Shown here: piece after piece, positions 10,285-21,726 of the stretch
How the letters are laid out: every line of letters starts with the position of its first letter
Position numbering within the stretch: position 1 is the first letter of the stretch
DNA from: Diadophis punctatus similis
Lineage: Eukaryota > Chordata > Lepidosauria > Squamata > Dipsadidae
DNA: 64,000 bases
Assembly (NCBI GenBank): GCA_023053685.1
Contig: JALIGW010000010.1
Coordinates: 9,767,919 to 9,831,918, forward strand
Direction of reading: 5' to 3'
Notes under the pieces: generated by a model
The model's database searches: none
Told to the model about the DNA's origin: nothing
What the model saw: the letters and a program-made list of their open reading frames with translations, nothing else
Made by a program: the position numbers and the translations under genes

Positions 10285-10354
10285 GAGAAAAGAGAAATAT
10301 GTTTGTACTTTGTACTAATAAAACTTTTTGAATAAAAAAAATCATGCTCTGGAG

Positions 10355-10710
10355 TTGACTGAATTAATCAGTTAAACATGGTTGCATTTAACTGCTGTTT
10401 CTACATTTTTAACTATATCTACAGAGATTCTTAATATACCTGAATAAATGAATGGATGAGGGGGAAAAGTCCCCTTCTCACAGCTATGGATGGTATGTGT
10501 CTTGATCAATCTTGGGTCCCTATCAAAGGTCTGAGAATTTGAGGATTCTGTGCAGGATCTTAGCTATTCCTAACACCACACTCTTCTGCACAGAGGACTC
10601 TGATGTTTTCCTTGGGATCTGTTGGACCCATTGCCCAGTTTAGAAGTCACTACTCTGAGGGCTACGACTAGTAGTGGGACCACTTTGGCCTTTACTTTCT
10701 TAGATCTTCT
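10355..10710 (-). other. Gene-free stretch with a possible degraded LINE C-terminus
   Basis: Minus-strand translation around 10600-10690 gives KVKAKVVPLLVVALRVVTSKL, which resembles a C-terminal motif of some LINE polyproteins (VVPVVxGALGxV-type). It is short and damaged, and the clade is not assigned. Confidence 0.3.
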
Positions 10711-10829
10711 AAGATAATAGAATAGAATAGAATAGAATAGAATAGAATAGAATAGAATAGAATAGAATAGAATAGAATAGAATAGAATAGAATAGAATAG
10801 AATAGAATAGAATAGAATAGAATAGAATT
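10711..10829. repeat. (TAGAA)n microsatellite, about 119 bp
   Basis: There are about 24 nearly perfect 5-bp units. It abuts the 3' end of the minus-strand LINE, so in LINE sense it is an (ATTCT)n tail following AATAAAGAATTC. LINE tails of this kind are reported to seed such microsatellites in snake genomes. Confidence 0.95.
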
Positions 10830-11985
10830 CTTTATTGACCAAGTGTGATGGACACACAAGGAATTATTTGTCTTTGGTGAATATGCTCTCAGTGTACATA
10901 AAAAGACAAGATACATTCATCAAGAATCATGAGGTACAACACCTAATGATGGTCATAAGGTACAAATAGCAATCAGGAAACAATCAGTATCAATATAAAT
11001 CGTAAAGATACAAGCAACAAATTACAGTCCTGCAGTTGTAAGTGGGAGGAAATGGGTGATAGGAACAATGAGAAGACTGATAGTAATAGTAATGCAGCCT
11101 TAGTGAATAGTTTGACAGTGGTGAGGGGATTATTGGTTTAGCAGAGTTATGGCATTCGGGGAAAATGTTCTTGTGTCTAGTTGTCTTGGTGTGCAGTGCT
11201 CTATAGCATCGTTTTGAGGGTAGGAGTTGAAACAATTTATGTCCAGGATGCGAGGGGTCAGTAAATATTTTCACAGCCCTCTTTTTGACTTGTGCAGTGT
11301 ACAGGTCCTCAATGGAAGGCAGGTTGGCAGTAATTGCTTTTTCTGCAGTTCTGATTATCCTCTAAAGTCTGTGTCTGTCTAGTTGGGTTGTAGAACCAAA
11401 CCAGACAGTTATAGAAGTGCAGATGCTGTCACCTCTGTAGAACTGTATCAGCAGCTCCTTGGGCAGTTTGAGCTTCCTGAGTTGGTGCAGAAAGAACATT
11501 CTTTGTTGTGCTTTTTTGATGATGTTTTTGATGTTAGGTGTCCATTTTAGGTCTTGAGATATGATAGAACCTAGAAATTTGAAGGTCTCTACTGTTGATA
11601 CTGTGTTGTTTAGTATTGTAAGAGGTGGTAGTATGGGAAGTTTTCTCCTAAAGTCTACCACCATTTCTATGGTTTTGAGTGTGTTCAGTTCCAGATTGTT
11701 CTGGTCGCACCACAAGGCTAGTTGTTCAACCTCCCATCTGTATGCAGCTTCATTGTTGTCTCGAATGAGACCAATCACTGTTGTATCATCTGCAAACTTC
11801 AGTAGTTTAACAGATGGATCATTTGAGATGCAGTCATTGGTATATAGAGAGAAGTGGTGAGAGCATACAGCCCTGGGGGGCTCCTGTGCTGATTGTACAG
11901 GTATCTGATGTGATTTTGCCTAACTTCATCTGCTGCTTCCTGTCTGTTAGGAAGCTTGTGATCCACTTTGGATATTGAAGATGGC
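10830..11985 (-). mobile_element. L2-like LINE, 5'-truncated, with ATTCT tail
   Basis: The 3' untranslated part (10830-11360) reads CTTGGTCAATAAAGAATTC into the microsatellite. Upstream is the C-terminal part of a reverse transcriptase. The element is cut at about 11985. Neither end shows a clear target duplication. Confidence 0.75.
11362..11980 (-). pseudogene. LINE reverse transcriptase C-terminal half, frameshifted
   Basis: The frame at 11834-11960 gives FLTDRKQQMKLGK and STGAPQGCMLSPLL, an RT motif B block. After a frameshift near 11840-11870 the frame at 11362-11778 continues with IGLIRDNNEAAYRWEVEQLA, then LNTLKTIEMVVDF, FKFLGSIISQDLKW and KAQQRMFFLHQLRKLKLP, the thumb region typical of L2-group LINEs. 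The catalytic ADD box falls around the broken stretch near 11790. Another shift follows after GDSICTSITVWFGS. It is inactive. Confidence 0.75.
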
Positions 11986-12977
11986 GATGGAGGCAGATGA
12001 CTAGTCCCATCGCTGAAGATGGAGAGTAGGAAAAAGACCCAAAACCTAGAGTTAGAGACAAGGCAGAAGCTATCAAAATAAGACAATAGACATAAATTAG
12101 CTTCAAATATCACATATATCAACATCTAAAGGCTGGGACCAGCTGAATCCATAAAAAAAAGAGAGAAGAAAACATCCAACCACGTGGAGCCAGAAATAGC
12201 TGGAGGAACGAGGCTCGGCAAGGCTCAAAACTTCAGCAACTTATCTTCCTCGGTGAGAGAAGAAACAGGTATGCGTGACAGGGGGATCTGAATGAAAAGT
12301 GGATTGCAGACAAAAGCGAGTTGGTGTTAGAGAGAAGAGGGAGGAAAGAAAGAGTCTGGAAGTCTCGAGGAGAAGGAGGCATTGTAAATGCAGCAGAGAG
12401 GCTTCCCATAGAAAGAACGGTGTGATCGGAGCAAAGGAGAGATCGTAGACAACAGGCGGTGGATCGATAAAATAATCCTTTACTTTGAAACGGTGGTGAT
12501 ACTGGACGGTGGAGGGAAATAAAGGACAGAAAGAACTTACAGTAACTAAGCAGTTTTGAATGAGCGGAGGAGGAAGGGAGAAAAGCAGCACTTCCGGAAA
12601 GAAGGACGGAGGAGAGCAAAATTTAAAGGGACCCTGCAACAATAGCCTGGCTGTGGAGCGTAGAGGGGGAAAAAAAGCCCCACTGACTCGTTGTCTTTAA
12701 AAAGGTGGAAAAACTGAGCTTAAAGGAAAGAAAAGAACGGTGAAATATAAAGAGGATTTGGAAGGGTGTCATCTAAACAGCAGAAGGAAGCTGGGGTATA
12801 TCTACATTGAAAGATTAATAATAATTACAATTTAAATTGAAGAGATATTGTTACTGATTTAATGAACATATTTATATTACATATTACTTAAACTATCTAT
12901 ATATCTATATCAGCTGAATTTTATATATTATAGGTATTATATGCATTAATTACTAATTAATTAACACAAACTAATTA
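11986..12977. other. Probable 5' leader of the CR1 element
   Basis: This purine-rich stretch turns AT-rich from 12800. It contains GAAGATGGCGATGG at about 11978, close to a YY1-type site. It holds no ORF of merit and ends at the CR1 ORF1 start, so it is either the CR1 leader or an older fragment. Confidence 0.45.
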
Positions 12978-14083
12978 GTGACCATGCCAGGCACAACCCA
13001 AAAAAACACCACCACCAAATACCCACAAATGAAAGACATCGAAAACAGCAGCAACCCAAATAACCCCAGCACACAAGGAACAGACTCTATTGTGACCTGC
13101 AGAGCATGCTCCATGTACACTCTTATGCCCACAGAACTCCAAAACTACATATGTACCAAATGCCAACTAATCAAATTACTAAGAGAAAAAGTAGAAGATC
13201 TAGAGAAAAACCTAAACACCCTCAAACTCAATCAACAAAATGAGAAACCCCAAACCTCACAAAAAGAACATGCACAAAAAGAACATAAAAATGACCAAGC
13301 AACTTCCACTATAGCTAACCCCCCCAAGGAAGAAAGCAGATGGACACATGTCACCCACAGAAAAAAACACAAACCAAACACAAAACCACTGTCCAAACCA
13401 ACCCACCCAGACCCAACCCCACTGACTCTAAGCAACCAATACCAGGGACTTCCAATAGAAGATAACGCACAGACACACAGAAAAGAAACACCAGAAAGAA
13501 CCCTCAACAAAGCAGTACCACCAAACTCCACTATAACACAGAAAGAAACTCCCCAAACAACCCCAGGCAAAAAGAAAAGGCAAGTACTGGTAATAGGAGA
13601 TTCAATCCTCAGAGGAACCGAACCCGCCATCTGTAGACCAGATAACCAATCCAGAGAGGTATGCTGCCTCCCAGGAGCCAAAATCATAGACGTAGCAGAG
13701 AAAGTAACCAAAATAATAAAACCCACAGACTATTACCCCCTACTATTACTCCATGTAGGAACAAATGACACAAAAAAGAACTTGAAAACAATACAGAATG
13801 ACTATGAGCAACTAGGCAAGAACGTCAAAAACCTAGGTGCGCAAGTAGTCTTCTCATCCATACTACCAACAAGAGGACAACACCTAGCAAGGGAACAAAG
13901 AATCCTACAAGTAAACCACTGGCTAAAGGGTTGGTGTCGCCAAAAAACTTTGGATTCCTAGACCACGGACTGCACTACCTCCAAGATGGACTTTTGGCAA
14001 GGGACGGGTTACATCTCACAAAGACTGGGAAGAATGTCTTCGGAAAAAGACTGGCCCAACTTATCAGGAGGGCTTTAAACTAA
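12978..14083 (+). pseudogene. CR1 ORF1 protein with SGNH esterase domain
   Basis: The N-terminal Cys cluster CRACSMYTLMPTELQNYICTKC (residues about 42-63) is followed by a heptad-like segment LLREKVEDLEKNLNTLKL. A low-complexity Lys/Pro linker leads to an SGNH/GDSL hydrolase domain: VLVIGDSILRGTE (nucleophile Ser block), LLLLHVGTNDTKKN (GxND block) and VVFSSILPT. The frame ends at 13961, but the next frame carries ARDGLHLTKTGKNVFGKRL, the D-x-x-H block, so one frameshift near 13955 splits the domain. CR1 ORF1 proteins are known for this zinc-finger plus esterase layout; its role in retrotransposition is unsettled. Confidence 0.85.
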
Positions 14084-14169
14084 AATCATGAGGGGAGGGT
14101 GACCAATCTACAGGATCCCCAGGGCCCAACTCCAAGCATGGACCCCAAGCAAACAAAACAAACAACGAA

Positions 14170-16048
14170 CCAAAAAGGGATGGGGAAGAAAACAAACTCA
14201 AACAACAAATAAGAGACAAAGAAAGAACACCCACAACCAGGCACAAAGAACTCAAATGCCTCTACACAAATGCACAAAGCCTAGGGAATAAACAGGGTGA
14301 ACTTGAAATATTAATGCACGAAGGTACACATGACATAGTCGGAATAACAGAAACTTGGTGGGACGAATCACATGATTGGAACACACAGATAAAAGGATAC
14401 AAACTCTTCAAAAAAACCAGATCACATAAAAAAGGAGGTGGTGTTGCACTGTATATAAAGGACCACTATGTAGCTACAGAGCTACAAGTAACCAAGGAAG
14501 AAAACCCATTAGAATGCATATGGATCAACATAAAAGAAAAAAAGAACGACACAACAATAGGAGTATACTACAGACCACCAAACCAAACAGAAACAATGGA
14601 CACCCTTTTTACCAACCAGCTAAAGAACATATGCAAGAAAAACAACATTGTAATAATGGGAGACTTCAACTACCCGGATATCAACTGGAAAACCAACTCA
14701 GCACCAAGTGAGAAATCTAACAGATTCCTAACCAGCCTAGCTGACAACTTCATTGTCCAAAAAGTGGAGGAGGGAACTAGAGGGGCAGCCATACTGGATT
14801 TAATACTTACAAACAGAGAAGAAACAATAGAAGGAGTTGAAGCTGCAGGAACACTTGGCGAGAGTGACCACATAATACTAAAGTTCACCATAACGCAAAC
14901 ACAAATAACTGAACATAATGACACCTATATCCCAGACTTTAAAAAAGCCGACTTCAATAAACTCAGAGAAAACTTGGGGAAGTTCCCTTGGATGAAAATA
15001 CTAAAGGGTAAAACAACTCAAGAAGCCTGGGAGATCCTAAAGAACACGATCTTAAAAGCCCAGAACACCACAATACCGATGAGGAAGAAAAACAAGAAAT
15101 CCAAAAGGAAACCAGCATGGCTAAACAAAGACCTCACTGATAAACTGAATGAAAAAAAAGATAAATACAAAAAATGGAAAGATGGGCACATAACCAAGGC
15201 AGAGTACCAACAGACAGCCAGAATCTGTAAAGAAAAAATCAGGACAGCAAAGGCGCAGAATGAACAAAGACTTGCAACAAAAGTCAAAGACAACAAAAAA
15301 AGCTTCTTCCAACACATAAACAAGAAGAAAAAAAATCAAAGAAACAGTTGGTCCACTAAAGAGAGAAGATGGCAAAGAAGTAACAGACAACACAGACAAA
15401 GCAGAGCTACTGAGCACATTCTTCGCATCAGTCTTCACACAAAAGGAAACTGCAGCTCAACTACCCAGCAACACAAATATAAAAAACAGATTTGAAGCAA
15501 GACTCAACCTAAGCAAAAATACAGTAAGAGATCACCTATCGGAACTTAACGAATACAAAGCACCAGGACCTGATGGATTACACCCCAGAGTCCTAAAAGA
15601 ACTAGCAGAAGTCATTTCGGAACCACTGCACCACATCTTCCACAAATCCTGGAACACAGGGGAACTCCCCGAGGACTGGAAAAGAGCTGATGTGGTCCCC
15701 ATCTACAAAAAAGGTAAAAAAAACAGACCCAGGAAACTACAGACCAATCAGCCTAACATCAATACCTGGGAAAATACTGGAAAAAATAATTAAAAACCAG
15801 ATCTCACATCATCTAGAAGCAAACCAAGTAATAACCAACAGTCAACACGGATTTGTTAAGAACAAGTCATGCCAAACCAACCTCATTTCATTTTTCAACA
15901 CTGTGACCAAATTAGTAGACCAGCGAAATGCAGTAGACATAATATACCTGGACTTCAGCAAAGCATTTGACAAAGTAGACCACAACCTACTTCTTCATAA
16001 GCTAGAAAAAAGCGGGATAGACAGCTACACAACCAGATGGATTAACAA
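14170..16048 (+). pseudogene. CR1 ORF2: endonuclease and partial reverse transcriptase
   Basis: The frame is open upstream of ATG 14314, with ELKCLYTNAQSLGNK before it. Endonuclease blocks: IVGITETWWDESHDW, GGGVALYIKDHY, NIVIMGDFNYPDINW and GESDHIILKF, with catalytic Glu, Asp and His visible. The frame breaks near 15340 in an A-rich run, and the RT continues through YKAPGPDGLHPRVLKEL, a shift near 15715 in an A run, NYRPISLTSIPGKILEK, SQHGFVKNKSC and IIYLDFSKAFDKVDHNLL (motif A). Translation stops matching at RWIN; motifs B and C are missing. Confidence 0.85.
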
Positions 16049-16195
16049 CGATGCAGAAGGATACCATGGTCGATGGTATCGGAAGCCGCTGAGAGGTCAA
16101 GTAGCACCAGGATGGAGGAATTACCCCCATCAGGGCGACCAAAGCGGTTTCTGTGCTGTAACCGCGCTTGAAACCTGACTGACAGGAGTCTAGAT

Positions 16196-18337
16196 CAGGG
16201 GTCGGCAAACTTAAACACTCAAAGAGCCAGTTGCACCCGTTTCCCACAGGAAAAAAACACCGGGAGCCACAAAATCTGGGTGGGTGTGGCCAACTTGACA
16301 TCACTCACTCCCACCCAGTCACATGACCCCCTAGCCACATCTAACCAGCCGGTCATTAGGGCAGAGAACTGGGAACCACAAAACCTTTCTCTCTGTATCT
16401 CTCTCTCCCCTCTCCCTCTCTATCTCGCCCCCTCTTTCTGTATCTCTCTCCTCCTCTCTCCCCCCCTCTCTCTGCATCTCTCTGTATCTCTGTCTCTCTC
16501 TTCCCCTCTGACAGATAACATTACAAACATTGATCTTTCTTGGGCATGCAGTTCATATATGAAGTGCGTCACAAAGCAGTTTTGATGTGTGTTTTGCTTA
16601 TTCAGTAATATTGTAATATACTGAAACCGGTGTTTCGATTTGGAAAGTCCACTGCAGTTAATGAAACAAATATCCAAAAAATAAGTTTTAAACCATTGTT
16701 TTAAATGGTGTTTAAAATAAATACAGTAATTAAGATGCATCTTTCTCTCTTCTCTGAGCGGTCCTTGGTGCTCTCTAAAGTTTGTTTTCTTGCAGACGTT
16801 TAATTATCCAACTAGGTAACAGCATCAGTGCAATCTCATTTTAATCAGGCCAGCTGTGATTTGGCCTTGCAGGATATTTGATCTCAGTCACTGGACTGTC
16901 AACAGAGGTGCCTCTGCAAAATTTAATTTGCAAGCCAAATTGTGGACATTTCATTATGCTCCTCACTGTTACAAAACACCCATGTCCCTTAGCAGCCCAG
17001 TTCTAGACAGGTTGCCCTCACCCTGTGAGCCCCCTCCCAGTATAGATTTAAAATCAAGCCTTGCCTTGTTTCTGACAAACGTTGATGGATTGGGCTCAGA
17101 TGTAGCATAAAGCTATCAGGGCGAGAGCTAATCAGAGAAATATCAGAATGAAGCAAAATCCTCCACTATTTCCTGGCAGTAGACCTCCTGATCTCTAGCA
17201 AGTGCCACTTTTGAACAAGCAGAAAATCTTCCAAATGAATTGGAAGATATCTGGCTGCAGAGGGATCCAAAGGATCAAAACCGCCAGCAATTCCAAAGTT
17301 CCTTCCTTCCTCCACTCCTTCACTCCCCCCTCCTCTTTTCAACTGAAGAAGCTTCTTGAATGAAAGTGAAACGTTTTTAAAACGTTTTCAAAGAAAATCC
17401 AAGAAAGTCCTTTTGGAAAAACACTTTTGGGACAACCATAACATGGATGACTGAAAATCTCCATAGACATTAGAGATTCCCTTTTCAACGCAATGCAGCT
17501 AGCCCGGAAACTAAAACTCTTCCCCGTTGCTCTTCCCACGTTTCTCCCCAGAGCCCCCTGCTGCCTTTCTGCCCCTCGTCACGCACCCACGGAGGTGTCA
17601 TTCCTAAACAGCAGGACCAAACCCGGGTTTTAAGTCCACTGCTTTTCCTCCAATCTGGGTTCTGTTGCTAACATCCCCCCCCGCTCGTAATGCCCACAGG
17701 AGCAAAAAGCACAGGCACGCCACTTTGCATGCTGGGAAACGTAGTCTGAGCTTAGTTCGGGACTGGGGGGCTCTTTTAAGGTTTGGACTCAGGAAATGGG
17801 AATCACTTCGATGCAAACTTCATGCATGCTCCCCACGCCACAGCCCCTTGCTTTCTCTCATCTTTTCTTTGTGAGTGGTGCCTTTATCACCAAGCAGAGC
17901 AAACGCTGAGCATGGAGCAAGCCTCCCAGTCCCGAACTAAGCTCGGACTATGTTTCCCAGCATGCAAAGCAGCGTGCCTGTGCTTTTTGCTCCTGTGGGC
18001 GTTATTAGCAGGGGGGATGTTAGCAACAGAACCCAGATTGGAGGAAAAGCGGTGGACTTAAAACCCGGGTTCGCTCCTGCTGTTTAGGAATGACACCTCC
18101 GTGGGTGCGTGGCGAGGGGCAGAAAGGCAGCAGGGGGCTCTGGGGAGAACCATGGGAAGAGCAACGGGGCTGGGAATGTGGGATGCGTGCACAGAGAAGA
18201 GGAGAGCCTCGGCAGCTTGCAGGTGTGGCGAAAAGATTAAGGGGTAAGAGTTAGTGAGTTGGGAGTTGTTGAGAAGAGTCACATTCAAGGGGCCAAAGAG
18301 CCGCTTGTGGCTCACAAGCCGCGATTTCCGACCCCTG
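16196..18337. mobile_element. Non-autonomous hAT element, 2.1 kb
   Basis: The left end CAGGGGTCGGCAAACTTAAA and right end GATTTCCGACCCCTG are inverted copies. The flanking 8-mers GTCTAGAT (16188-16195) and GTCCATAT (18338-18345) match at six of eight bases, and removing the element restores the LINE frame. Inside there is no transposase ORF. It holds a CT-rich tract (16384-16510), a stretch without features to 17520, and a 250-bp inverted repeat. Confidence 0.85.
17521..18168. repeat. Long inverted repeat inside the hAT element
   Basis: Arm one, 17521-17770, and arm two, 17920-18168, are near-perfect reverse complements, with shared blocks such as CACGGAGGTGTCATTCCTAA and AGCAGGGGGCTCTGGGGAGA (arm two sense). 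The spacer is about 150 bp. Confidence 0.88.
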
Positions 18338-19000
18338 GTCCATATGATCAGTTTCCTCCAATAACCGAAGGAGCTGAAAAGCTACCACCTTCTCCACAAC
18401 TTTACCTATAAAAGGCAAGTTGGAGACCGGATGAAAGTTCTTCAAATCCGCTGGATCCAGGGAAGGGTTCTTGAGGAGGGGTCTCACCACCGCAACTTTT
18501 AACGGTTGAGGTACGGATCCCTCCCTCAGAGAAGCATTGACAACCGCCTGGATCCAGCCGCGTGCCACCTCTCTGCTGGCCGAAACCAACCAGGAGGGGC
18601 ACGGGTCCAATAAACAGGTGGCAGAGCTCATCGCCCCCACAGTCTTGTCCACATCCTCAGGAAAAACAGGCTCAAACTCCTCCCACAATGCTGGACCAAG
18701 ACTTGCCCCTGTCAACTCAATGGATTCTGCCCAGCTAGAGTCCAGGTTCAACCGAATCCGAGCGACTTTATCCGTCGGAAACTGCGAGTATTCCTCAGCT
18801 CTACCTTGCAAGTGTTCCTTGCTCCCCCCTTTTACAAGGAGGGTGTGAGTCACCCTAAACAAGGCGGCTGGATGAGAATCTGTGGACGCAATAAGAGCGG
18901 AAAAATGAGATCGTTTTGCCACCCCTATCGCCACTAAATAAGACTTAATAAAAGTTCTTAGAAGTGTTCGATTGGATTCGGTTTTACTGGCTCTCCAGCA

Positions 19001-19990
19001 TCACTCCAGATGTCTCTTGTGGCGTTTCATCTCCCGGAGCTCCTCGGTAAACCAGGGAGCTTTCCGGGATCCACTGCCACGGAGAGGTCGCAAAGGTGCA
19101 ATCCGATCTAATGCCCCTGCTGCCGCGGTGTTCCAGGCAGCCACCAGGGCCTCAGACGAATTGTGTACCAGGGTTTCAGGTATTTCCCCAAGTTCCCTCT
19201 GGAATCGCACCTTAAGCCTGGGGAACTCCACTGCCAGGCCAGCTATCACCTCAAGCAGCTCAGGCAGGGCCTTAGTAACGTAGCTGGGAGGCAGGTACGC
19301 CAACAAAAGGCCCACCTGAACCCCTAAGTCCAACTTCAGAAGGAGCGTCTCACACCCAACAAACTCCGGGGCAGGGATCCTACAAGGATGCAGATTTCGG
19401 TGCATTATAATAGCCACTCCTCCCCTTCCCTGAGGTCGAGAATGGTGCTGCACTGAGAACCCATCTGTGCATATCTCGGAGAGGACTACTCCCCGCTCCT
19501 GGCCCAGCAAGGTCTCAGTTATGCATACCAGGTCCGCCCCCTCCTCAGTGATTAAGTCACATATCACGGGGGCTTTGTTGACAATTGACCTGGTGTTTAG
19601 CAGCAGCATCCTGAGCCCAGGGCCCTGAAAACCCTGGTTGCCAGGTTCTTGGGTTGAGCAAGATGGAACCACATTGGAAGGGCCGGAACAAGGGATCGCT
19701 TGTAGGCAGCGAGGTCTTATTCCCCGAGAGTGGCCCGCCCCTCTGCTCCCACCATACCTACCTCTCCCTACCATGACCGGTATGTTCCGGCTCTCCACCC
19801 CCCCAGAGATACCCCTCCCCTCCCCACTGGTCCACCTCCATTCCTGCAGGCCATCCATACCATTCACACCATCCATGACATTCACACTGAGCCGGGTAAA
19901 AGAGCCGGACCCCACTCCACTTCTGTTTGCACACTCAGCGAAGGGGGTCTGGACATCGGTTCTGCCATAGATTCTACAGCAATATGGGAT
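19001..19990 (-). pseudogene. L2-like endonuclease domain with in-frame internal deletion
   Basis: Blocks read LLLNTRSIVNKAPVICDLI, GADLVCITETLLGQE, GRGGVAIIMHRNLHP and VGLLLAYLPPSYVTKAL. The frame then jumps from VEFPRLKV straight to RFQRELGEIPETLVH. The plus-strand relative has 103 more codons there (its positions 29864-30172), carrying the GDFN and SDH catalytic blocks. The deletion keeps the frame. The protein could not have nicked DNA by this domain. Confidence 0.8.
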
Positions 19991-20042
19991 GAATGTGATA
20001 AAATGATAAAACTTGTTCTGGATAGGATTGCAGTCCCTAGAA

Positions 20043-20486
20043 CAGTGATGGCGGACCTTTTTTTCCTTGGGTGCCAAAAATGTGTGCGCACGCGCTATTG
20101 CGCACACATGAGTGCCCACACCCATAATTCAATGCCCCCACCTCCCTGCACATGCACGCATGACCCCCCATGCTGCCACGCCCACCGTATATGCGTGCAC
20201 GATCCTCCCCGCTCCCCCATTTCCTGATGTCAGGTGGACCCGGTAGGCCCATTTTTCACCATCCCCAGGCTCCAGAGGCTTTCTTGGAGCCTGGGGAGGG
20301 CAAAAAGGGCCTCCCCTGCCTCCCGGGGGCCCTCTGGAGGCTGGAAATGGCCTGTTTCCTGACTTCCGGTGGCCCCGGCAGGTCCGTTTTTCACCCTCCC
20401 CAGGTTCCAGAGGCTTCCCTTGCATGCCGGCAGATATGGCTCCACGTGCCACCTGTGGCACACGTGCCATAGGTTTGCCATCACTG
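20043..20486. mobile_element. hAT-type MITE, 444 bp
   Basis: The ends CAGTGATGGCGGACCTTTTT and GGTTTGCCATCACTG are inverted. A perfect 8-bp duplication CCCTAGAA flanks it at 20035-20042 and 20487-20494. The inside is GC-rich with repeated CCCCAGGCTCCAGAGGCTT-type units. Related sequence lies at 47453-48150 and in 55293-55895. Confidence 0.92.
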
Positions 20487-20494
20487 CCCTAGAA

Positions 20495-21726
20495 GGATCA
20501 CAGTTTGGGAGGGCAATGTATTTTTGGCACATTTATTTCATGTAACTGTAAAACAAACAAACAAACAAATAAATAAAATGTCAGCATTACTAAATAAAAA
20601 TTAATAATTATAAAAATCACAATCTATACAGTACTGTATATAATAGTGAGATACCTTTAATCATTAATATTCCATTAATATGGAATACATAATAGTAATC
20701 CAATTACTCTGAAGGGCAGATTATTGCTAAAAGATATGGGCTTTGAAGAAAACAAAAATAATAACAGGTAATCTGTAGTCAAAGTGATACATCCCTAAAT
20801 AATCTATTCCCATCTTTACATAAGACATTTGAGCTAAGAGCTCAGATCTGTCTAAGAGCTCAAAAGCACTAAATGAAGTCTTTCACTGCTAAAGTTTTTA
20901 TTTGTGCAGGATAAAGAGAGAGAGAGCACATGCCAGAGAGTTAGATGCTGTTTTCTTCCATTTGCAGCTGCATAAAGCAGTCACTTTAGAAAATGAACAC
21001 TTTGTTATATTTATAGCTTTTGTGTTCTCATTTAGCCTAATCTGTGCTAGCTCAGCAAAACAAAATCATCTAGACTACTATTCAACATCTTCAGAAAATT
21101 TTGCCCCACTTAACAAAAAGAAGACCAAAAAACCCTACTAGAATATATATCATTTAATTGATCATCTTAATATTATCATTACTTCTTTCACAAATTGAAT
21201 AATAAAAGCAAGAAAACTTCTTAAATATTCCTTTCTTTAGCCATTTGTACTTTTGTGATGATGCTTATTTTTTAATACTGGTATGACCTTAATATGCATT
21301 AACAAAAATGACAGGTAGACAGTGGTATCATTATTTCCTTGCACAAACGATAAAAACATATATAAACCACTTAACTTTCATAGACCTTTTCATACATTCT
21401 CCTATGACTTGATGGAATGACAATACATATATTAATATATGAGGCTAATTAATCATAGGATATTATACATATATTTTAAAGATAAATCTGAATTCATCTT
21501 CTTATAATACTTATTGTGCCAATAAAAACAGGGTATTCAGAATTTCAATTAAAGCATAGGTGGTAATTTGGCTAGCAATATCTGTATACATTTTTTTTAT
21601 CTTTTTAAAAAATTCAATATAATATGCATTAGTAAAAGGTCTAGGTATGTTATGGTCTATGAAAACAAATCTTTTTATAACAAATGTGGCATTGAACATT
21701 ATGAAATTTATGGTTTTAGGATCTTA
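20495..21726. other. AT-rich gene-free stretch
   Basis: There is a short (AAAC/AAAT)n run at 20550-20578. No motif-bearing ORF and no boundary signals are visible. Confidence 0.6.

Larger units (their letters stand above)
7614..10337 (+). mobile_element. ORF1-only (half-L1-like) retrotransposon, copy A
   Basis: The element is bounded by the duplication AAAATCATGCTCTGGAG at 7597-7613 and 10338-10354, so it is a complete insertion. It has a GC-rich leader of about 575 bp with conserved hairpins, an ORF1 of L1 type, about 1 kb of AT-rich 3' sequence, a G-rich block and AATAAA-like A tail. No reverse transcriptase or endonuclease sequence is present in any frame. The copy at 33012-35580 has the same structure with its own duplications, so the loss of ORF2 is a family trait, as in mammalian HAL1 elements. 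It must have been moved by L1 ORF2 protein supplied in trans. Confidence 0.82.
12978..16048 (+). mobile_element. CR1 LINE, both ORFs, 3' part missing
   Basis: Two ORFs in CR1 order are visible: ORF1 with a Cys-rich start and an esterase domain, and ORF2 with AP-type endonuclease then reverse transcriptase. The RT stops abruptly at about 16048 inside the block after the catalytic-A region, and the next base belongs to an oppositely oriented L2-like LINE that is itself missing its 3' third. I found no continuation of the CR1 after that LINE. Confidence 0.85.
16049..18934 (-). pseudogene. L2-like reverse transcriptase N-terminal part, interrupted
   Basis: Reading from 18934 down: TASLGPALWEEFEPVFPEDVDKT-like sequence, AVVRPLLKNPSLDPADLKNF, then HPVSNLPFIGKVVEKVVAFQ, the RT palm entry. 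The hAT insertion follows. Beyond it (16190 down) come CQSGFKRGYSTETALVALM and a damaged motif A (shifted frame at ASDTIDH-like sequence). Motifs B and C are missing at the rearrangement point. Confidence 0.75.
16049..20034 (-). mobile_element. L2-like LINE, minus strand, split by a hAT element
   Basis: It matches the plus-strand LINE at 29000-32446 along endonuclease and the first part of RT. The piece 16049-16195 and the piece 18346 onward join in frame once the hAT at 16196-18337 is removed. The 3' third of the LINE is absent at the CR1 junction (16048/16049). The 5' end lies near 20000, just before the MITE at 20043. Confidence 0.8.

Noticed and set aside
19638..20227. Plus-strand ORFs opposite the L2-like endonuclease and the MITE
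   Set aside because: Antisense shadows of an identified LINE and non-coding MITE.
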